Positions 35,926 through 45,742 of a DNA stretch of 64,000 nucleotides are shown here, one piece after another; the stretch's first letter is position 1; every line of letters starts with the position of its first letter. The position numbers were made by a program, and so were the translations under genes. The notes beneath the pieces are model-generated. The model searched no databases and was not told the DNA's origin. It worked only from the letters and a program-made list of their open reading frames with translations. The DNA comes from Alkalinema sp. FACHB-956 (GTDB lineage: Bacteria > Cyanobacteriota > Cyanobacteriia > Leptolyngbyales > Leptolyngbyaceae), in NCBI RefSeq assembly GCF_014697025.1, contig NZ_JACJRC010000013.1, positions 1-64,000 of the forward strand. The letters run 5' to 3'.

Positions 35926-36339
35926 ATGAACAGTTCTGACCCCATTTTGCTCGTAGAAGACGATCGTATTGATGTGCTAAATGTCAAACGCGGATTGCGA
36001 GAGATTCAGGCCGCCAATCCCTTACATGTCGTCGAAGATGGCGAAGCTGCGTTAGAGTTTCTACGGAACCCCCAGAATCCCAAACCTGCTCTAATTCTAT
36101 TAGATTTAAATATGCCTCGGATGAATGGGTTAGAGTTACTTCAGGTGCTCAAACACGATCCGGGATTGCAAACCATTCCAGTCATTATTCTCACAACGTC
36201 CCAAGAGGACAAGGATCGACGAGAAAGTTTTCAACTGAATGCCGCAGGATACATGGTTAAACCCTTAGATTATGAGGACTTTGTCGAAATTCTTCAGGCC
36301 ATCTATCGCTATTGGTGCCTGAGCCAATCCCCGAGCTAG
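35926..36339 (+). CDS. Single-domain response regulator
   Basis: 137 residues with a receiver domain only: LLVEDDRIDV, phospho-acceptor Asp60 (LILLDLNMPRMNGLE), a Thr in ILTTS and a Lys in MVKPLDYEDF. It is another Rcp1-type regulator, separated from the preceding kinase by 6 bases, and so probably its partner. Confidence 0.92.
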   Translation: MNSSDPILLVEDDRIDVLNVKRGLREIQAANPLHVVEDGEAALEFLRNPQNPKPALILLDLNMPRMNGLELLQVLKHDPGLQTIPVIILTTSQEDKDRRESFQLNAAGYMVKPLDYEDFVEILQAIYRYWCLSQSPS

Positions 36340-36445
36340 ATTGGCGGATCGTGGGTTGCGTATTATCCTACTTTTAACGAATCAATGATTTTCTCTGCTC
36401 GATTATTTCGCACTTAACTTTTCGCAATTCCATCGCCCAACTACT

Positions 36446-39400
36446 ATGAGCCCTGTTGCTGCTCCGTCCATCAAAGTCCTTCTCGTCGAAGATGATGTCA
36501 TTGATCAGTTGGCATTTACTCGTTGCGTCAAGCAGACCTTTCTTCCCTACCAATATACAGTAGCAACTTCTCTGGCGGAAGCCCAATCCATCTTAGAGTG
36601 CCACTCCTTTGATGTGGCAATTTTGGATTTTCACTTGGGGGATGGAACAGCCTTAGAACTGGTGGAACAAGTGCAGTCCCATAAGCTACCCTTCATTATT
36701 GCAACGGGGAGCGGTGATGAAGAAATTGCTGTGCGGTTAATGCAGCATGGCGCTTATGATTACCTAATTAAAGATCCCGATCGCCACTATTTAAAAATAT
36801 TATCCACTACAGTTGATAAGGCGATCGCTCGCAAGCAAGCGGAAGAACAAATTCAATTACTCACCCATGCTGTTCAGCATGTTCGTGATGGGATTTATAT
36901 TGCGGATCAAGATCATCGTTTAGTGTTTATTAATGAATCTCTGGGAAGCATTTGCAACTGTTCTCCAGAGGTTGTTATTGGACAACCCATTCAAAAACTC
37001 AATCAACCAGCCCTGACCCAGCTAGTTACAACAATGACGGCAGATTTTTCTGGGTTGTCATCGGATAGAGAAGTTGCAATTGCTGCCCCCAATGGGGAGC
37101 TGACTCCGATGTTACTGTCGGAATCCTACTTGGTTCAACCCGGTGATCAGTACCTCCGCATTGGCATTCTGCGCAATATCAGTTCGCTCAAACAGGTGGA
37201 ACAGGATCTCCGCATTGCCCAGGAAAACTTAGAACACAAAGTCGCTGAACGAACCGCCCAACTCCAACAAGCCAACCGCGCCTTAGAAGACCTGAATACG
37301 GAACTGGAACATCGGGTTGCGCTGCGGACGGCGGAATTACAAGAGCGGGAAGCGCAACTTCAGGATTTTCTGGATAATGCTAACGATTTGATTCAAAGTG
37401 TTCAGCTTGACACGAGTTGTTTGGAATATGTCAATAAGGCTTGGCGGAAAACCTTGGGCTATACCGAGGCTGATGTGCAGACAATGACGCTGTTGGATGT
37501 GCTACATCCCACTTGCCACTTGTACTATCAAGACATCGTTGCAGCCATGCGATCGGGATCTTTGTCCAATATTGAACAGGTGGAACTCACGTTTATCACG
37601 AAAGACCACCGTAAGGTCTTGGTAGAAGGCAGTATTAACTGTCGTTACGTGGGTGATCAACCTGTGGCGACCCGTGCAATTTTGCGAGATATTACCGATC
37701 GCCGCCAAGCGGAACAAGCCTTGCAAAACAGCGAAAAATTTTTGGATTCCATCATCGAGAATATTCCAGATATGATTTTCGTGAAGGATGCCCAGGACTT
37801 ACGATTCATCCGGTTTAATAAAGCGGGGGAAGAGCTTCTAGGCTATTCTCGGGAAGAATTATTGGGTAACAACGACTATGACTTTTTTCCCCAGGATGAA
37901 GCCGATCAATTTACTGCCCAAGACCGAGCTATTTTAGCGTCTCACCAGGTTCCAGAACCGTTGGAGAATAAAATCCATACCCGTCACCAAGGCGTGCGGT
38001 TTCTCCATACCAAAAAATTAGCCATTACCGATGAAGAGGGCAATCCCCAATATTTATTAGGCATTTCCGAAGATGTCACCGATCGCAAGCAAATTGAGCA
38101 GGCTATGAACCGCCAGTTAGCAGCCATAGAGGCCGCGATCGATGGCATTGCCATTTTACAAGACAATACTTATATCTATCTCAATCAAGCCCATTTATCT
38201 CTGTTTGGCTATGAGCAGACCGAAGAACTGTTGGGCAAAACGTGGCAAGTAATCTACAGTTCCCAGGAAATCGATCGGTTCCAGCAAGAGATATTTCCGA
38301 CTTTAGAACGCGATCGATCCTGGCAGGGGGAAGCGATCGCCACCCGCAAAGATGGCACCCAATTTGCAGAGGGACTGTCCTTAACGTTAACCGACGAAGG
38401 CTTACTGATTTGTGTCTGTCGAGATATCAGCGATCGTAAACAGTATGAAGTGCAGTTGCAGCAAACCAATGAACAACTTGCCCGAGCCACGCGGTTAAAG
38501 GATGAGTTTCTAGCGAACATGAGCCACGAACTCCGGACGCCCCTCAATGCAATTTTGGGCATGACGGAAGGCTTACAAGATTCAGTATTTGGTGAAATCA
38601 ATCCCTTACAACTCAAAGCTCTAAAAACGATCGAACGCAGTAGCAATCACTTACTGGAATTAATTAACGATATTCTGGATCTCGCTAAAATTGAAGCAGG
38701 ACAAGTTACGCTCGAGTATTCTGCCACCAAAATCAATCAGCTTTGCCAATCCAGCCTGGTCTTCATTCGGCAACAAGCTTTAAAAAAACAAATCCAACTC
38801 CAAGTAACCGTGCCTGAGGGCCTGCCAAATCTATGGGTGGATGAACGGCGAATGCGCCAGGTCCTGATTAACCTGCTCACAAACGCCGTGAAATTTACAC
38901 CGGATGGGGGGAGCATTACCTTAGAAGTTAGTCTGGTACCACCAACCGGAACGAGGCCACTTGCCGAAATTCAATTTGCAGTCATTGACACTGGAATTGG
39001 GATTGCCCCCGAAAATGTCAAAAAGCTCTTCCAACCATTTATTCAAGTAGACAGTGCTTTAAATCGCCAATACCAGGGCACCGGACTGGGACTCTCCTTA
39101 GTCAAACGAATTGTGGAAATGCATGGTGGAGAAGTGGGCCTCCAAAGTCAAGTGGGGGTCGGCAGTCGGTTTACCATTACCCTACCGCTCACGGAGGGTA
39201 CGCCACCCTTCACGCCCCTAGAAGCCGATGCCACCCTCGAATTTCTCCTACCGGAAGCCGCCGCGATCGCGTGGACGGCTCCTTGCATTTTATTAGCAGA
39301 AGATAATGAAGCCAATATTGAAACGATGGTGAGTTATTTGACGGCCAAAGGGTATGAGGTAATTGTGGCCAATCGGGGGCAGGATGTGGTTCCCCTAGCA

Positions 39401-39670
39401 CAAGCCGAACGCCCAGATTTAATTTTGATGGATGTGCAAATGCCGGAGGTGGATGGGTTAGCAGCGATTCAGCAAATTCGCCAGATTCCTGAACTCGCTA
39501 CACTTCCGATCGTGGCACTCACCGCATTGGCCATGGCGGACGATCGGGAGCGCTGCCTCAATGCAGGAGCCAATGATTACTTGACTAAACCCGTCAAGCT
39601 AAAACAGTTGGTCGTAACAATTCAGCACTGGTTAGCGCAGACCCGATCGGCCCCGACTTCAGACCCATGA
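36446..39670 (+). CDS. REC-PAS-kinase-REC hybrid sensor
   Basis: A large 1074-residue soluble hybrid kinase. N-terminal receiver with Asp61 (DVAILDFHLGDG), PAS (about 135-240), a long coiled coil (about 245-310), three more PAS/PAC modules (about 310-670), HisKA with His694 (NMSHELRTPLN), HATPase with NLLTNAVKF and DTGIGIAPENV, and C-terminal receiver with Asp996 (DLILMDVQMPEVDG). The second receiver allows a phosphorelay. Unlike the three upstream kinases, its H-box is of the ordinary type. Its stop codon lies in a 22-bp imperfect duplication. Confidence 0.93.
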   Translation: MSPVAAPSIKVLLVEDDVIDQLAFTRCVKQTFLPYQYTVATSLAEAQSILECHSFDVAILDFHLGDGTALELVEQVQSHKLPFIIATGSGDEEIAVRLMQHGAYDYLIKDPDRHYLKILSTTVDKAIARKQAEEQIQLLTHAVQHVRDGIYIADQDHRLVFINESLGSICNCSPEVVIGQPIQKLNQPALTQLVTTMTADFSGLSSDREVAIAAPNGELTPMLLSESYLVQPGDQYLRIGILRNISSLKQVEQDLRIAQENLEHKVAERTAQLQQANRALEDLNTELEHRVALRTAELQEREAQLQDFLDNANDLIQSVQLDTSCLEYVNKAWRKTLGYTEADVQTMTLLDVLHPTCHLYYQDIVAAMRSGSLSNIEQVELTFITKDHRKVLVEGSINCRYVGDQPVATRAILRDITDRRQAEQALQNSEKFLDSIIENIPDMIFVKDAQDLRFIRFNKAGEELLGYSREELLGNNDYDFFPQDEADQFTAQDRAILASHQVPEPLENKIHTRHQGVRFLHTKKLAITDEEGNPQYLLGISEDVTDRKQIEQAMNRQLAAIEAAIDGIAILQDNTYIYLNQAHLSLFGYEQTEELLGKTWQVIYSSQEIDRFQQEIFPTLERDRSWQGEAIATRKDGTQFAEGLSLTLTDEGLLICVCRDISDRKQYEVQLQQTNEQLARATRLKDEFLANMSHELRTPLNAILGMTEGLQDSVFGEINPLQLKALKTIERSSNHLLELINDILDLAKIEAGQVTLEYSATKINQLCQSSLVFIRQQALKKQIQLQVTVPEGLPNLWVDERRMRQVLINLLTNAVKFTPDGGSITLEVSLVPPTGTRPLAEIQFAVIDTGIGIAPENVKKLFQPFIQVDSALNRQYQGTGLGLSLVKRIVEMHGGEVGLQSQVGVGSRFTITLPLTEGTPPFTPLEADATLEFLLPEAAAIAWTAPCILLAEDNEANIETMVSYLTAKGYEVIVANRGQDVVPLAQAERPDLILMDVQMPEVDGLAAIQQIRQIPELATLPIVALTALAMADDRERCLNAGANDYLTKPVKLKQLVVTIQHWLAQTRSAPTSDP

Positions 39671-39697
39671 TTCCCCAACTTCAGGCCCGTGATCCGC
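39654..39697. repeat. 22-bp duplication across the hybrid-kinase stop codon
   Basis: CGACTTCAGACCCATGATTCCC (39654-39675) and CAACTTCAGGCCCGTGATCCGC (39676-39697) are adjacent copies, 17 of 22 identical. The TGA stop at 39668-39670 is repeated 22 bases later, in another frame. Confidence 0.75.
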
Positions 39698-39703
39698 AGT
39701 CGG

Positions 39704-39754
39704 CCTTTCTCAAGCTAGAACCTTCTCAATCCTAGAACTTTCTCAATCTACGCC
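39704..39754. repeat. 17-bp tandem repeat across the aroC stop codon
   Basis: Three near copies: CCTTTCTCAAGCTAGAA, CCTTCTCAATCCTAGAA and CTTTCTCAATCTACGCC. On the minus strand each carries TTGAG, so the aroC TGA stop (39743-39745) is followed by further TGA triplets at 39726-39728 and 39710-39712. Confidence 0.8.
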
Positions 39755-40828
39755 GCATTGCCCCCGTTGCCGCAATAGATGATCACACAGCACTAAGGCC
39801 ACCATCGCTTCCACCATGGGAACCGCACGGGGGAGTACACAGGGATCATGGCGACCCTTAGCAGACAGCGTCGTTTCTTGACCGTCTTTACTCACGGTTT
39901 GTTGTTCTTTACGAATCGTTGCCGTAGGTTTAAAGGCTACCCGAATCACAATATTTTCGCCGTTGGAAATGCCACCCTGAATCCCCCCCGATCGATTGGT
40001 CATGGTGCGAATCCGATCGCCCTCCATGTAGAAAGCATCGTTATGCTCACTTCCGGTCATCAGCGTGCCAGCAAACCCCGAGCCAATTTCAAAGCCTTTG
40101 CTAGCGGGCAGCGACATGACCGCTTTGGCTAAATCAGCTTCTAGCTTGTCAAACACAGGCTCACCCAGTCCCAACGGAACCCGCCGCGCCACACATTCCA
40201 CCACACCCCCGAGGGAATCCCCTGAATCCCGCGCCTGCTCAATCCGCTCAATCATGCGATCGGCCATTTCTCCATCGGGACAGCGGACAATGTTGCTTTC
40301 CACTTGCTCAAGGGTGACGGTGGCATCGTCTACATGGGCTTCTAAGTCTTTAATGCGCTTGACGTAGCCGATAATTTCGACCCCGGCCATTTCCTGGAGA
40401 ATCTTCTTGGCGATCGCCCCCGCCGCCACCCGTCCGATCGTTTCCCGCGCCGACGATCGGCCCCCACCGGCCACCGCTCGGATCCCGTACTTGGCGTCAT
40501 AGGTGGCATCCGCATGGGATGGGCGATACTTCACCTGCATATCGCCGTAGTCCTGGGAGCGGTGGTCTTTGTTCCGCACCAGAATGGCAATGGGCGTGCC
40601 CAAGGTTTGACCGTCCAAAACCCCGGAGAGAATTTCGCAGGTGTCTTCTTCCTTGCGGGGGGTGCTGATTTTGCTCTGGCCCGGACGACGGCGATCGAGC
40701 TCAAACTGAATCTCCTCAGTGGAAATCTGCACCTTGGGTGGACAGCCATCCACAACGACACCAACGCCTCCCCCGTGGGATTCTCCAAACGTTGTAATTC
40801 GAAACAGATGACCGAATGTGCTACCCAT
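39743..40828 (-). CDS. aroC: Chorismate synthase
   Basis: 361 residues from the ATG at 40828, the family length. It catalyses the last shikimate-pathway step, turning EPSP into chorismate with reduced FMN. Signature motifs are [14 protein letters not shown] near the N-terminus, [14 protein letters not shown] in the middle and [18 protein letters not shown] near the C-terminus. Codons upstream of this ATG look non-coding. The gene is monocistronic and convergent with the hybrid kinase; the two stops are 73 bases apart, each inside its own tandem duplication. Confidence 0.96.
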   Translation of the reverse strand: MGSTFGHLFRITTFGESHGGGVGVVVDGCPPKVQISTEEIQFELDRRRPGQSKISTPRKEEDTCEILSGVLDGQTLGTPIAILVRNKDHRSQDYGDMQVKYRPSHADATYDAKYGIRAVAGGGRSSARETIGRVAAGAIAKKILQEMAGVEIIGYVKRIKDLEAHVDDATVTLEQVESNIVRCPDGEMADRMIERIEQARDSGDSLGGVVECVARRVPLGLGEPVFDKLEADLAKAVMSLPASKGFEIGSGFAGTLMTGSEHNDAFYMEGDRIRTMTNRSGGIQGGISNGENIVIRVAFKPTATIRKEQQTVSKDGQETTLSAKGRHDPCVLPRAVPMVEAMVALVLCDHLLRQRGQCGVD

Positions 40829-41126
40829 AGCGAACCTTGTTGCAGCTTGTTTTCCGAAGTTTTTGGAGCTTCGATCGTACCTGAAAATGGGTGCTGAATC
40901 CGGTGGTTTCCAGGTAGAACTCGTAAAAAGCAATCCAGTGAGGGGAAGATTGCACTGTGTCTAAAACTTCTCCAAATTCACCCTTAACGGTGAACTCGGT
41001 TCTTAGAGCAAGACATTAGCTTCGGTCAAAGAACCCAGCTAAATGAACAACCTAACTCAAACAGAAGCAGGGAGGTTGAAGCACCTACCAGATAAAGCGA
41101 GTATACCAACAGTAAAAACTTAAGAA

Positions 41127-41198
41127 TGGGTCGCCTGGGATTCGAACCCAAGACCAATCGGTTAAAAGCCGAGTGCTCTACCGCTGAGCTAGCGACCC
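41127..41198 (-). tRNA. tRNA-Lys (TTT)
   Basis: A 72-nt cloverleaf on the minus strand with a 7-bp acceptor stem GGGTCGC/GCGACCC, D arm AGCTCAGCGGTAGAGC, anticodon loop CTTTTAA giving anticodon TTT, T arm TTGGGTTCGAATCCCAG and discriminator A. No CCA is encoded. Confidence 0.97.
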
Positions 41199-41422
41199 TT
41201 GATTCTGCAATTTGTTTTGCAGTTCAGTTTGGCAATGCGTTTTTCCCGCGCTCGCCTTAGTGATAATAACACAACCCTCCCAGGATTTGGCAAGGGGGTA
41301 CACCAAAAAAAGTTTTAGAGTCCCTTGAAGGAGTGATCTATTAGTCTTTTCAGAAAGCAAAGTTTGCTAGGCAGGCCCCCCTCAGTAAGATAGATATCTC
41401 TTGCCAAGATTCATAGCGGGAT

Positions 41423-42745
41423 ATGCGCCACAATTTGGGAGCCGAATCTGCTTTTGAGCAGGGAATGCGTCTTTGTAAAGCAGGACTCTACGAAGACGCG
41501 ATCGTTTACTTTGACCGAGCCATTCACCAACGACCCGACTGGTATGTTCTGTGGTACGAGCAGGGTAAGGCATTCATGCAGGCCGGAGCTGCAACTGAGG
41601 CGATCGCCAGTTTTAAGGAAGTGTTGGCCATTCGGGAAGACTTTGAACCCGCTTGGAATCACTTGGGGAAAACCTTGGCCGCCCAAGGACGCTATGAGGA
41701 GGCTATTACCAGCTACGATCGAGCACTAGCCTTTAATCGCCATAGCTATAAAACCTGGTACAACCGAGGCAATGCGCTGATGAAGCTCAACGCGCTGGAA
41801 GATGCCATCCATAGCTACGAGCAAACCCTGCAACTACGACCGGACTATGCCGAAGCTTGGTACAACCGAGCGATCGCCCAGACCCATCTAGGGCAGCTCG
41901 AAGCAGCATTATCCAGTTATGAGAGTGCGCTCAAGTTTCGTCCACACTTTTCCAATGCCCATTACAATGCGGGCAATCTATACCAACGATTAGGCCAGTA
42001 TGAGGAGGCGCTGGTTAAGTACAACCGCGTTTTGGAAATCAAGACCAATTTGCCTCAAGTCTGGTTGAATCGAGCCAATGTGCTGCGTAAATTGGGGTTT
42101 CACGAAGAAGCGCTAGATAGTTACGATCGCGCCTTGGCCTTGGATGATCAGCTAGCGGAAGTGTGGTATCACCGAGGCAAAACCCTGGAAACGCTCTATC
42201 AACCAGAAGCCGCGATCGCCAGTTACACCCGTGCCTTAGAACTTTTACCCAGCTTGGCAGAAGGTTGGTATATCCGAGGCTGCTTGCGGCAACGGTTAGG
42301 GGACTTTGAAGCGGCGGTGCAGGATTTTGACCAAGCGATCGCAAACCGTCGAGATTTCAGTGTCGCTTGGACAGCACGGGGCAATGCCTTACAAAAGTTA
42401 AGTCGCTATGATGAAGCGATCGCGAGTTTTGATCAAGCCTTGGCTATCGATGGGGATGATTTAGAAACTTGGTATCGTCGAGGCAGAGCCTTGGATTATT
42501 TAAATCGCAATGAAGCGGCGATCGCGAGTTATGGCAAGGTGCTGGCTCTAAATCCCCGGTGTGATAAAGCCTGGTACAGCCGAGGGGTGTCCTTGAGTCA
42601 TCTCGGACATTACCAAGAGGCATTGACTAGCTTTGATAAGGCGCTGAGTATCAACCCCAATTTTGTGGATGCAGAAAGTCGCAGACGGATCACCTTGAAT
42701 CAGTTACAACATCAGGCTGAACTTGTACATCGCCACGAGGGGTAA
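41423..42745 (+). CDS. TPR-repeat protein
   Basis: 440 residues made almost entirely of about 12 tetratricopeptide repeats of 34 residues (for example YEEAITSYDRALAFN and ALEDAIHSYEQTLQL), beginning at residue 5. There is no signal peptide or TM helix, so it is probably a cytosolic protein-protein interaction scaffold. The start ATG at 41423 is the only one giving the first repeat. The neighbours (tRNA-Lys, Rrf2 regulator) give no functional hint. Confidence 0.88.
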   Translation: MRHNLGAESAFEQGMRLCKAGLYEDAIVYFDRAIHQRPDWYVLWYEQGKAFMQAGAATEAIASFKEVLAIREDFEPAWNHLGKTLAAQGRYEEAITSYDRALAFNRHSYKTWYNRGNALMKLNALEDAIHSYEQTLQLRPDYAEAWYNRAIAQTHLGQLEAALSSYESALKFRPHFSNAHYNAGNLYQRLGQYEEALVKYNRVLEIKTNLPQVWLNRANVLRKLGFHEEALDSYDRALALDDQLAEVWYHRGKTLETLYQPEAAIASYTRALELLPSLAEGWYIRGCLRQRLGDFEAAVQDFDQAIANRRDFSVAWTARGNALQKLSRYDEAIASFDQALAIDGDDLETWYRRGRALDYLNRNEAAIASYGKVLALNPRCDKAWYSRGVSLSHLGHYQEALTSFDKALSINPNFVDAESRRRITLNQLQHQAELVHRHEG

Positions 42746-42782
42746 TGGGGAATATTGGCCCAGCAACCCGATCACACTGAAT

Positions 42783-42811
42783 CTATCCAATTGAGCTATC
42801 CAATTGAGCTA
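42783..42811. repeat. 13-bp tandem repeat containing the Rrf2 stop codon
   Basis: Two copies of CTATCCAATTGAG (42783-42795, 42796-42808) and then CTA. On the minus strand this reads TAG three times at 13-base spacing; the first TAG (42811-42809) is the stop of the Rrf2 gene. The 13-base period puts a TAG in all three frames. Confidence 0.88.
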
Positions 42812-43252
42812 TACGATAAAACTCGCTTCTGCCCCTTGGGAGGCTTGCCAACTGCGAGCGTCATAATAGAGATCCTCAAGGCTAATACTATACAGAGCAT
42901 CCCGCATTTTTTGATGGAGTCGATTCCAGACAGCAAACGTGACCCAATCTTCGGCTTGGGCCTCATCCCGCACCTGACGCGGTAGGGGTTCGATCGTTTC
43001 TCCCACTGCTGCTAAAATTTGCCCCAGGGTAATGTGGGTGGGGGATTGGGCCAGTTGGTAGCCGCCTTGGGCACCCCGAATCGCATTAACTAAGCCCGCT
43101 TTGCGCAGTTCGATTAACAGTTTTTCGAGGTAGGGGGCTGGCAGGTCTTGCCGTTGGGCGATCGCGTTGACGGAGGCAGGGCCATAGTTGGGCTGGAGGG
43201 TCAAGTCGAGTAAGGCTTTGACACTGTAGTGACCACGGGTTGTCAGTTTCAT
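42809..43252 (-). CDS. Rrf2-family transcriptional regulator
   Basis: A 147-residue winged-helix protein with MKLTTRGHYSVKALLDL, recognition helix QDLPAPYLEKLLIELRKAGLV and wing AIRGAQGGYQLAQ. The three cysteines that bind the Fe-S cluster in IscR-type members are absent, so it is not an IscR-like iron-sulfur sensor. It may sense another ligand or be constitutive. It is divergent from queG by 144 bases. Its stop codon is embedded in a 13-bp tandem repeat. Confidence 0.9.
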   Translation of the reverse strand: MKLTTRGHYSVKALLDLTLQPNYGPASVNAIAQRQDLPAPYLEKLLIELRKAGLVNAIRGAQGGYQLAQSPTHITLGQILAAVGETIEPLPRQVRDEAQAEDWVTFAVWNRLHQKMRDALYSISLEDLYYDARSWQASQGAEASFIV

Positions 43253-43396
43253 ACCTAGGAAATTCGCAATCTATTGATTGTTTGCTTGTCCAATTTTGTT
43301 TGTCCAACTGATTTTAAATTCGCTAATCAATAATCCTATGCAGGATCGTTATCCTGTAACATTATCGGTTACCCAACCCCCGATCGCTGTGATGTT

Positions 43397-44410
43397 ATGG
43401 CTGTGAATAAACCTTTGGATGTGACGAATGCCATTAAGCAGAAAGCGTTAGATCTAGGATTTCATAAAGTGGGCATTGTGCGGGTGGCGGATTGGGCTGG
43501 AGTGGAACCGGAAGGGTTGCGATCGTGGTTGGCCAAGGGCTACCAAGCAGAAATGGCTTGGATGGCAGCCAGTAAACGGCAGAATGTCTATGAAATTTTG
43601 CCCACGGTGAAATCGATCGTCTGTGTGGCCATGAATTACTACACCCCTCACCAGCGACCCTCGGGGGCCGAGTATGGCAAAATTTCCCGCTACGGTTGGG
43701 GCCGGGACTACCACAAGGTCTTGCACAAGCGCCTTAAAGCCCTGTCCCTATGGCTAGAAGCACAAACTTGGTTAGAGACCCAAAATGAGAGGATTCAAAC
43801 CCGTTACTATGCCGATACTGGGCCGATTCAAGATAAGGTCTGGGCCGAGCGGGCAGGCATCGGGTGGATTGCCAAAAATAGTAATGTGATTACCCGCGAA
43901 TATGGTTCCTGGGTCTTTCTAGGTGAGGTTTTAACAAACTTAGATTTAACGCCCGATCGACCGCATACGCAGCATTGTGGTACCTGTACCCGTTGCATTG
44001 ATGCCTGTCCAACGGCAGCAATTACGGAACCGTTTGTCGTAGATGCCAATCGGTGTATTGCTTACCATACGATCGAGAATCGTAGGGAGGAATTACCCGA
44101 GCATATTGCCCATCATCTCCAAGGCTGGGTTGCGGGCTGTGATATTTGCCAAGATGTCTGTCCTTGGAATCAACGCTTTGCCCAGGAAACAGACATTCCT
44201 GACTTTCAGCCCTATCCAGACAATATCGCGCCTAAACTACAAGATTTAGCCCAGATTAATGCGGCAGAGTACGATCGGCGTTTTCCCGCTTCAGCCCTAC
44301 GCAGAATTAAGCCTGAGATGTGGCGGAGAAACGCCCGCGCCAACCTAGAATTTAGTGACTTGCATGATAGCAGCCCTAAACCACAGGCATACCACACAGA
44401 TAATGAGTAG
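43397..44410 (+). CDS. queG: Epoxyqueuosine reductase
   Basis: A 337-residue QueG that reduces epoxyqueuosine to queuosine at the tRNA wobble base, using cobalamin and two 4Fe-4S clusters. The clusters are seen as [12 protein letters not shown] (from about residue 194) and [10 protein letters not shown] (about 248). The conserved RYYADTGPI... and AGIGWIAKN motifs are present. Length and motif order are normal. It needs B12, which links it loosely to cobI in this window. Confidence 0.95.
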   Translation: MAVNKPLDVTNAIKQKALDLGFHKVGIVRVADWAGVEPEGLRSWLAKGYQAEMAWMAASKRQNVYEILPTVKSIVCVAMNYYTPHQRPSGAEYGKISRYGWGRDYHKVLHKRLKALSLWLEAQTWLETQNERIQTRYYADTGPIQDKVWAERAGIGWIAKNSNVITREYGSWVFLGEVLTNLDLTPDRPHTQHCGTCTRCIDACPTAAITEPFVVDANRCIAYHTIENRREELPEHIAHHLQGWVAGCDICQDVCPWNQRFAQETDIPDFQPYPDNIAPKLQDLAQINAAEYDRRFPASALRRIKPEMWRRNARANLEFSDLHDSSPKPQAYHTDNE

Positions 44411-44884
44411 CAGACAACATGCTTTTCTACTTACGATTTACTATAATCTCATACGGATTTACTTCTGTATAAAGTATAGATAAACTTTCCTAATTATTCT
44501 CTAGCCTGGTCATAAAATCCACCTAGAATCTAAGTAGAAATGACGACTAGGAATGACATGCCGTCATCGCAAGATTACAGGGATTTACGAGCTTCTACCT
44601 AGGTGCATTACAGGCTACCAAAGCAGTAAGTAGTTTGACAGACAGTTTGTCAGATAGTTTGAAGTACGAAATGACAAAAGTCTTTGGCTCATTCTAATCC
44701 CTCACCAGTTGAGAGGGAAAGTTTGATCAGTCACCCAAAATATCAGAGGGATTGCATCGATTAAGCCTACTTAATTTGTATGGCAACTCTGTTAAAGCAT
44801 TACTGTATTCCGGTAGCCTACTGAATTCAATCATGCGTTGATTGTTGATCAACAAACCATTCATTTACTTAGGTGGGTAAAACA
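44411..44884. other. Intergenic region upstream of the PTPA-CTERM gene
   Basis: 474 bases with no gene. It contains three tandem 12-base units close to AGTTTGACAGAC (44632-44667) and a perfect 14-base palindrome TTGTTGATCAACAA (44842-44855) ending 29 bases before the ATG. The palindrome is well placed for a dimeric regulator. Confidence 0.6.
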
Positions 44885-45535
44885 ATGAATTTCAAAGGTT
44901 TGGGTCTAAGTACATTAGCAGCAGTGGCAACTTTGGCAGTTGCTTCCATCACAGCCTCTCCTGTGGAAGCAGCAACATTTACCTACGACTTTTCAGGTGG
45001 CCCGCTGATCCCCAGTATCTATAACTTCTCAGGCTCTGCTCCCTTAACTAGCGTGACTGCAAATAGCGGTAGTGTTGTTTGGAGGCCGAACGGACTTGGA
45101 ATTTGGCAAGGCGGTTTGGATTCCTTAGAAGTTGACGGGTTGGGCACCAACGAGATTCTCAATTTGACCTTCAATCAGACGGTCAGAATTATCTCTGCTA
45201 CTTTCAGTAGGGTTGGCATTAATGTTCCTGTTTTAGATCCCAATGGTAACGACGATTTCCGTCTATTAGTTGATGGAGTACAGGTTCTAACTGCTGATAT
45301 TCCTGGCGGTAATCTTCTCGATTTGGGTACTGGTACCTATAACTTCTCTTCCCTGATTGCCCAAGGTTCAACTTTAGGCTTTGGTGTGATTAATCGTGGT
45401 GATGACTATCTGTTGACTAATCTGACCGTTGAAACTATTCCCACTCCAGCCATGCTACCTGGCTTAATTGGGATGGGGGTTGTCGCTCTGCGCAAGCGGA
45501 AAGGAGCGAAAGCAGCATCTGAACAGAGCTGCTAA
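44885..45535 (+). CDS. PTPA-CTERM surface-sorted protein
   Basis: 216 residues from the ATG at 44885, with GGTGGG upstream; an in-frame GTG at 44873 is less likely. A Sec signal peptide (about 1-29, cleavage near PVEAA), a beta-rich mature domain with no named family, and a C-terminal tripartite sorting signal: PTPA motif, hydrophobic helix MLPGLIGMGVVAL and basic RKRKGAK. Such proteins are processed by exosortase-like enzymes and are exported to the cell surface or sheath. No exosortase gene is in the window. Confidence 0.85.
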   Translation: MNFKGLGLSTLAAVATLAVASITASPVEAATFTYDFSGGPLIPSIYNFSGSAPLTSVTANSGSVVWRPNGLGIWQGGLDSLEVDGLGTNEILNLTFNQTVRIISATFSRVGINVPVLDPNGNDDFRLLVDGVQVLTADIPGGNLLDLGTGTYNFSSLIAQGSTLGFGVINRGDDYLLTNLTVETIPTPAMLPGLIGMGVVALRKRKGAKAASEQSC

Positions 45536-45581
45536 ATTGATCGGGGACTAATGCCTGATCAATTCCAATGACTGATCACTG

Positions 45582-45628
45582 GGCTACTGTAGGTAGGAGC
45601 AATTTATTTCCTACTACAGTAGCCTTTT
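45582..45628 (+). terminator. Rho-independent terminator of the PTPA-CTERM gene
   Basis: A long stem GGCTACTGTA(G)GTAGGA / TCCTACTACAGTAGCC with one bulged base and an 8-9 base loop, followed by TTTTGTGTTTT. Confidence 0.88.
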
Positions 45629-45742
45629 GTGTTTTGGTCGCAAGAAATCATTGAGCTGATAGATCAATCACAAAGTCAATCCCCCCCAAAGCAGATACCC
45701 AGGTTAATCTCAATTTCCTTTTTCTTGCTCGATCTGCACCAA

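Noticed and set aside
42809-43252. IscR-type iron-sulfur sensor
   Set aside because: The protein is Rrf2-like but contains none of the three cluster-binding cysteines.
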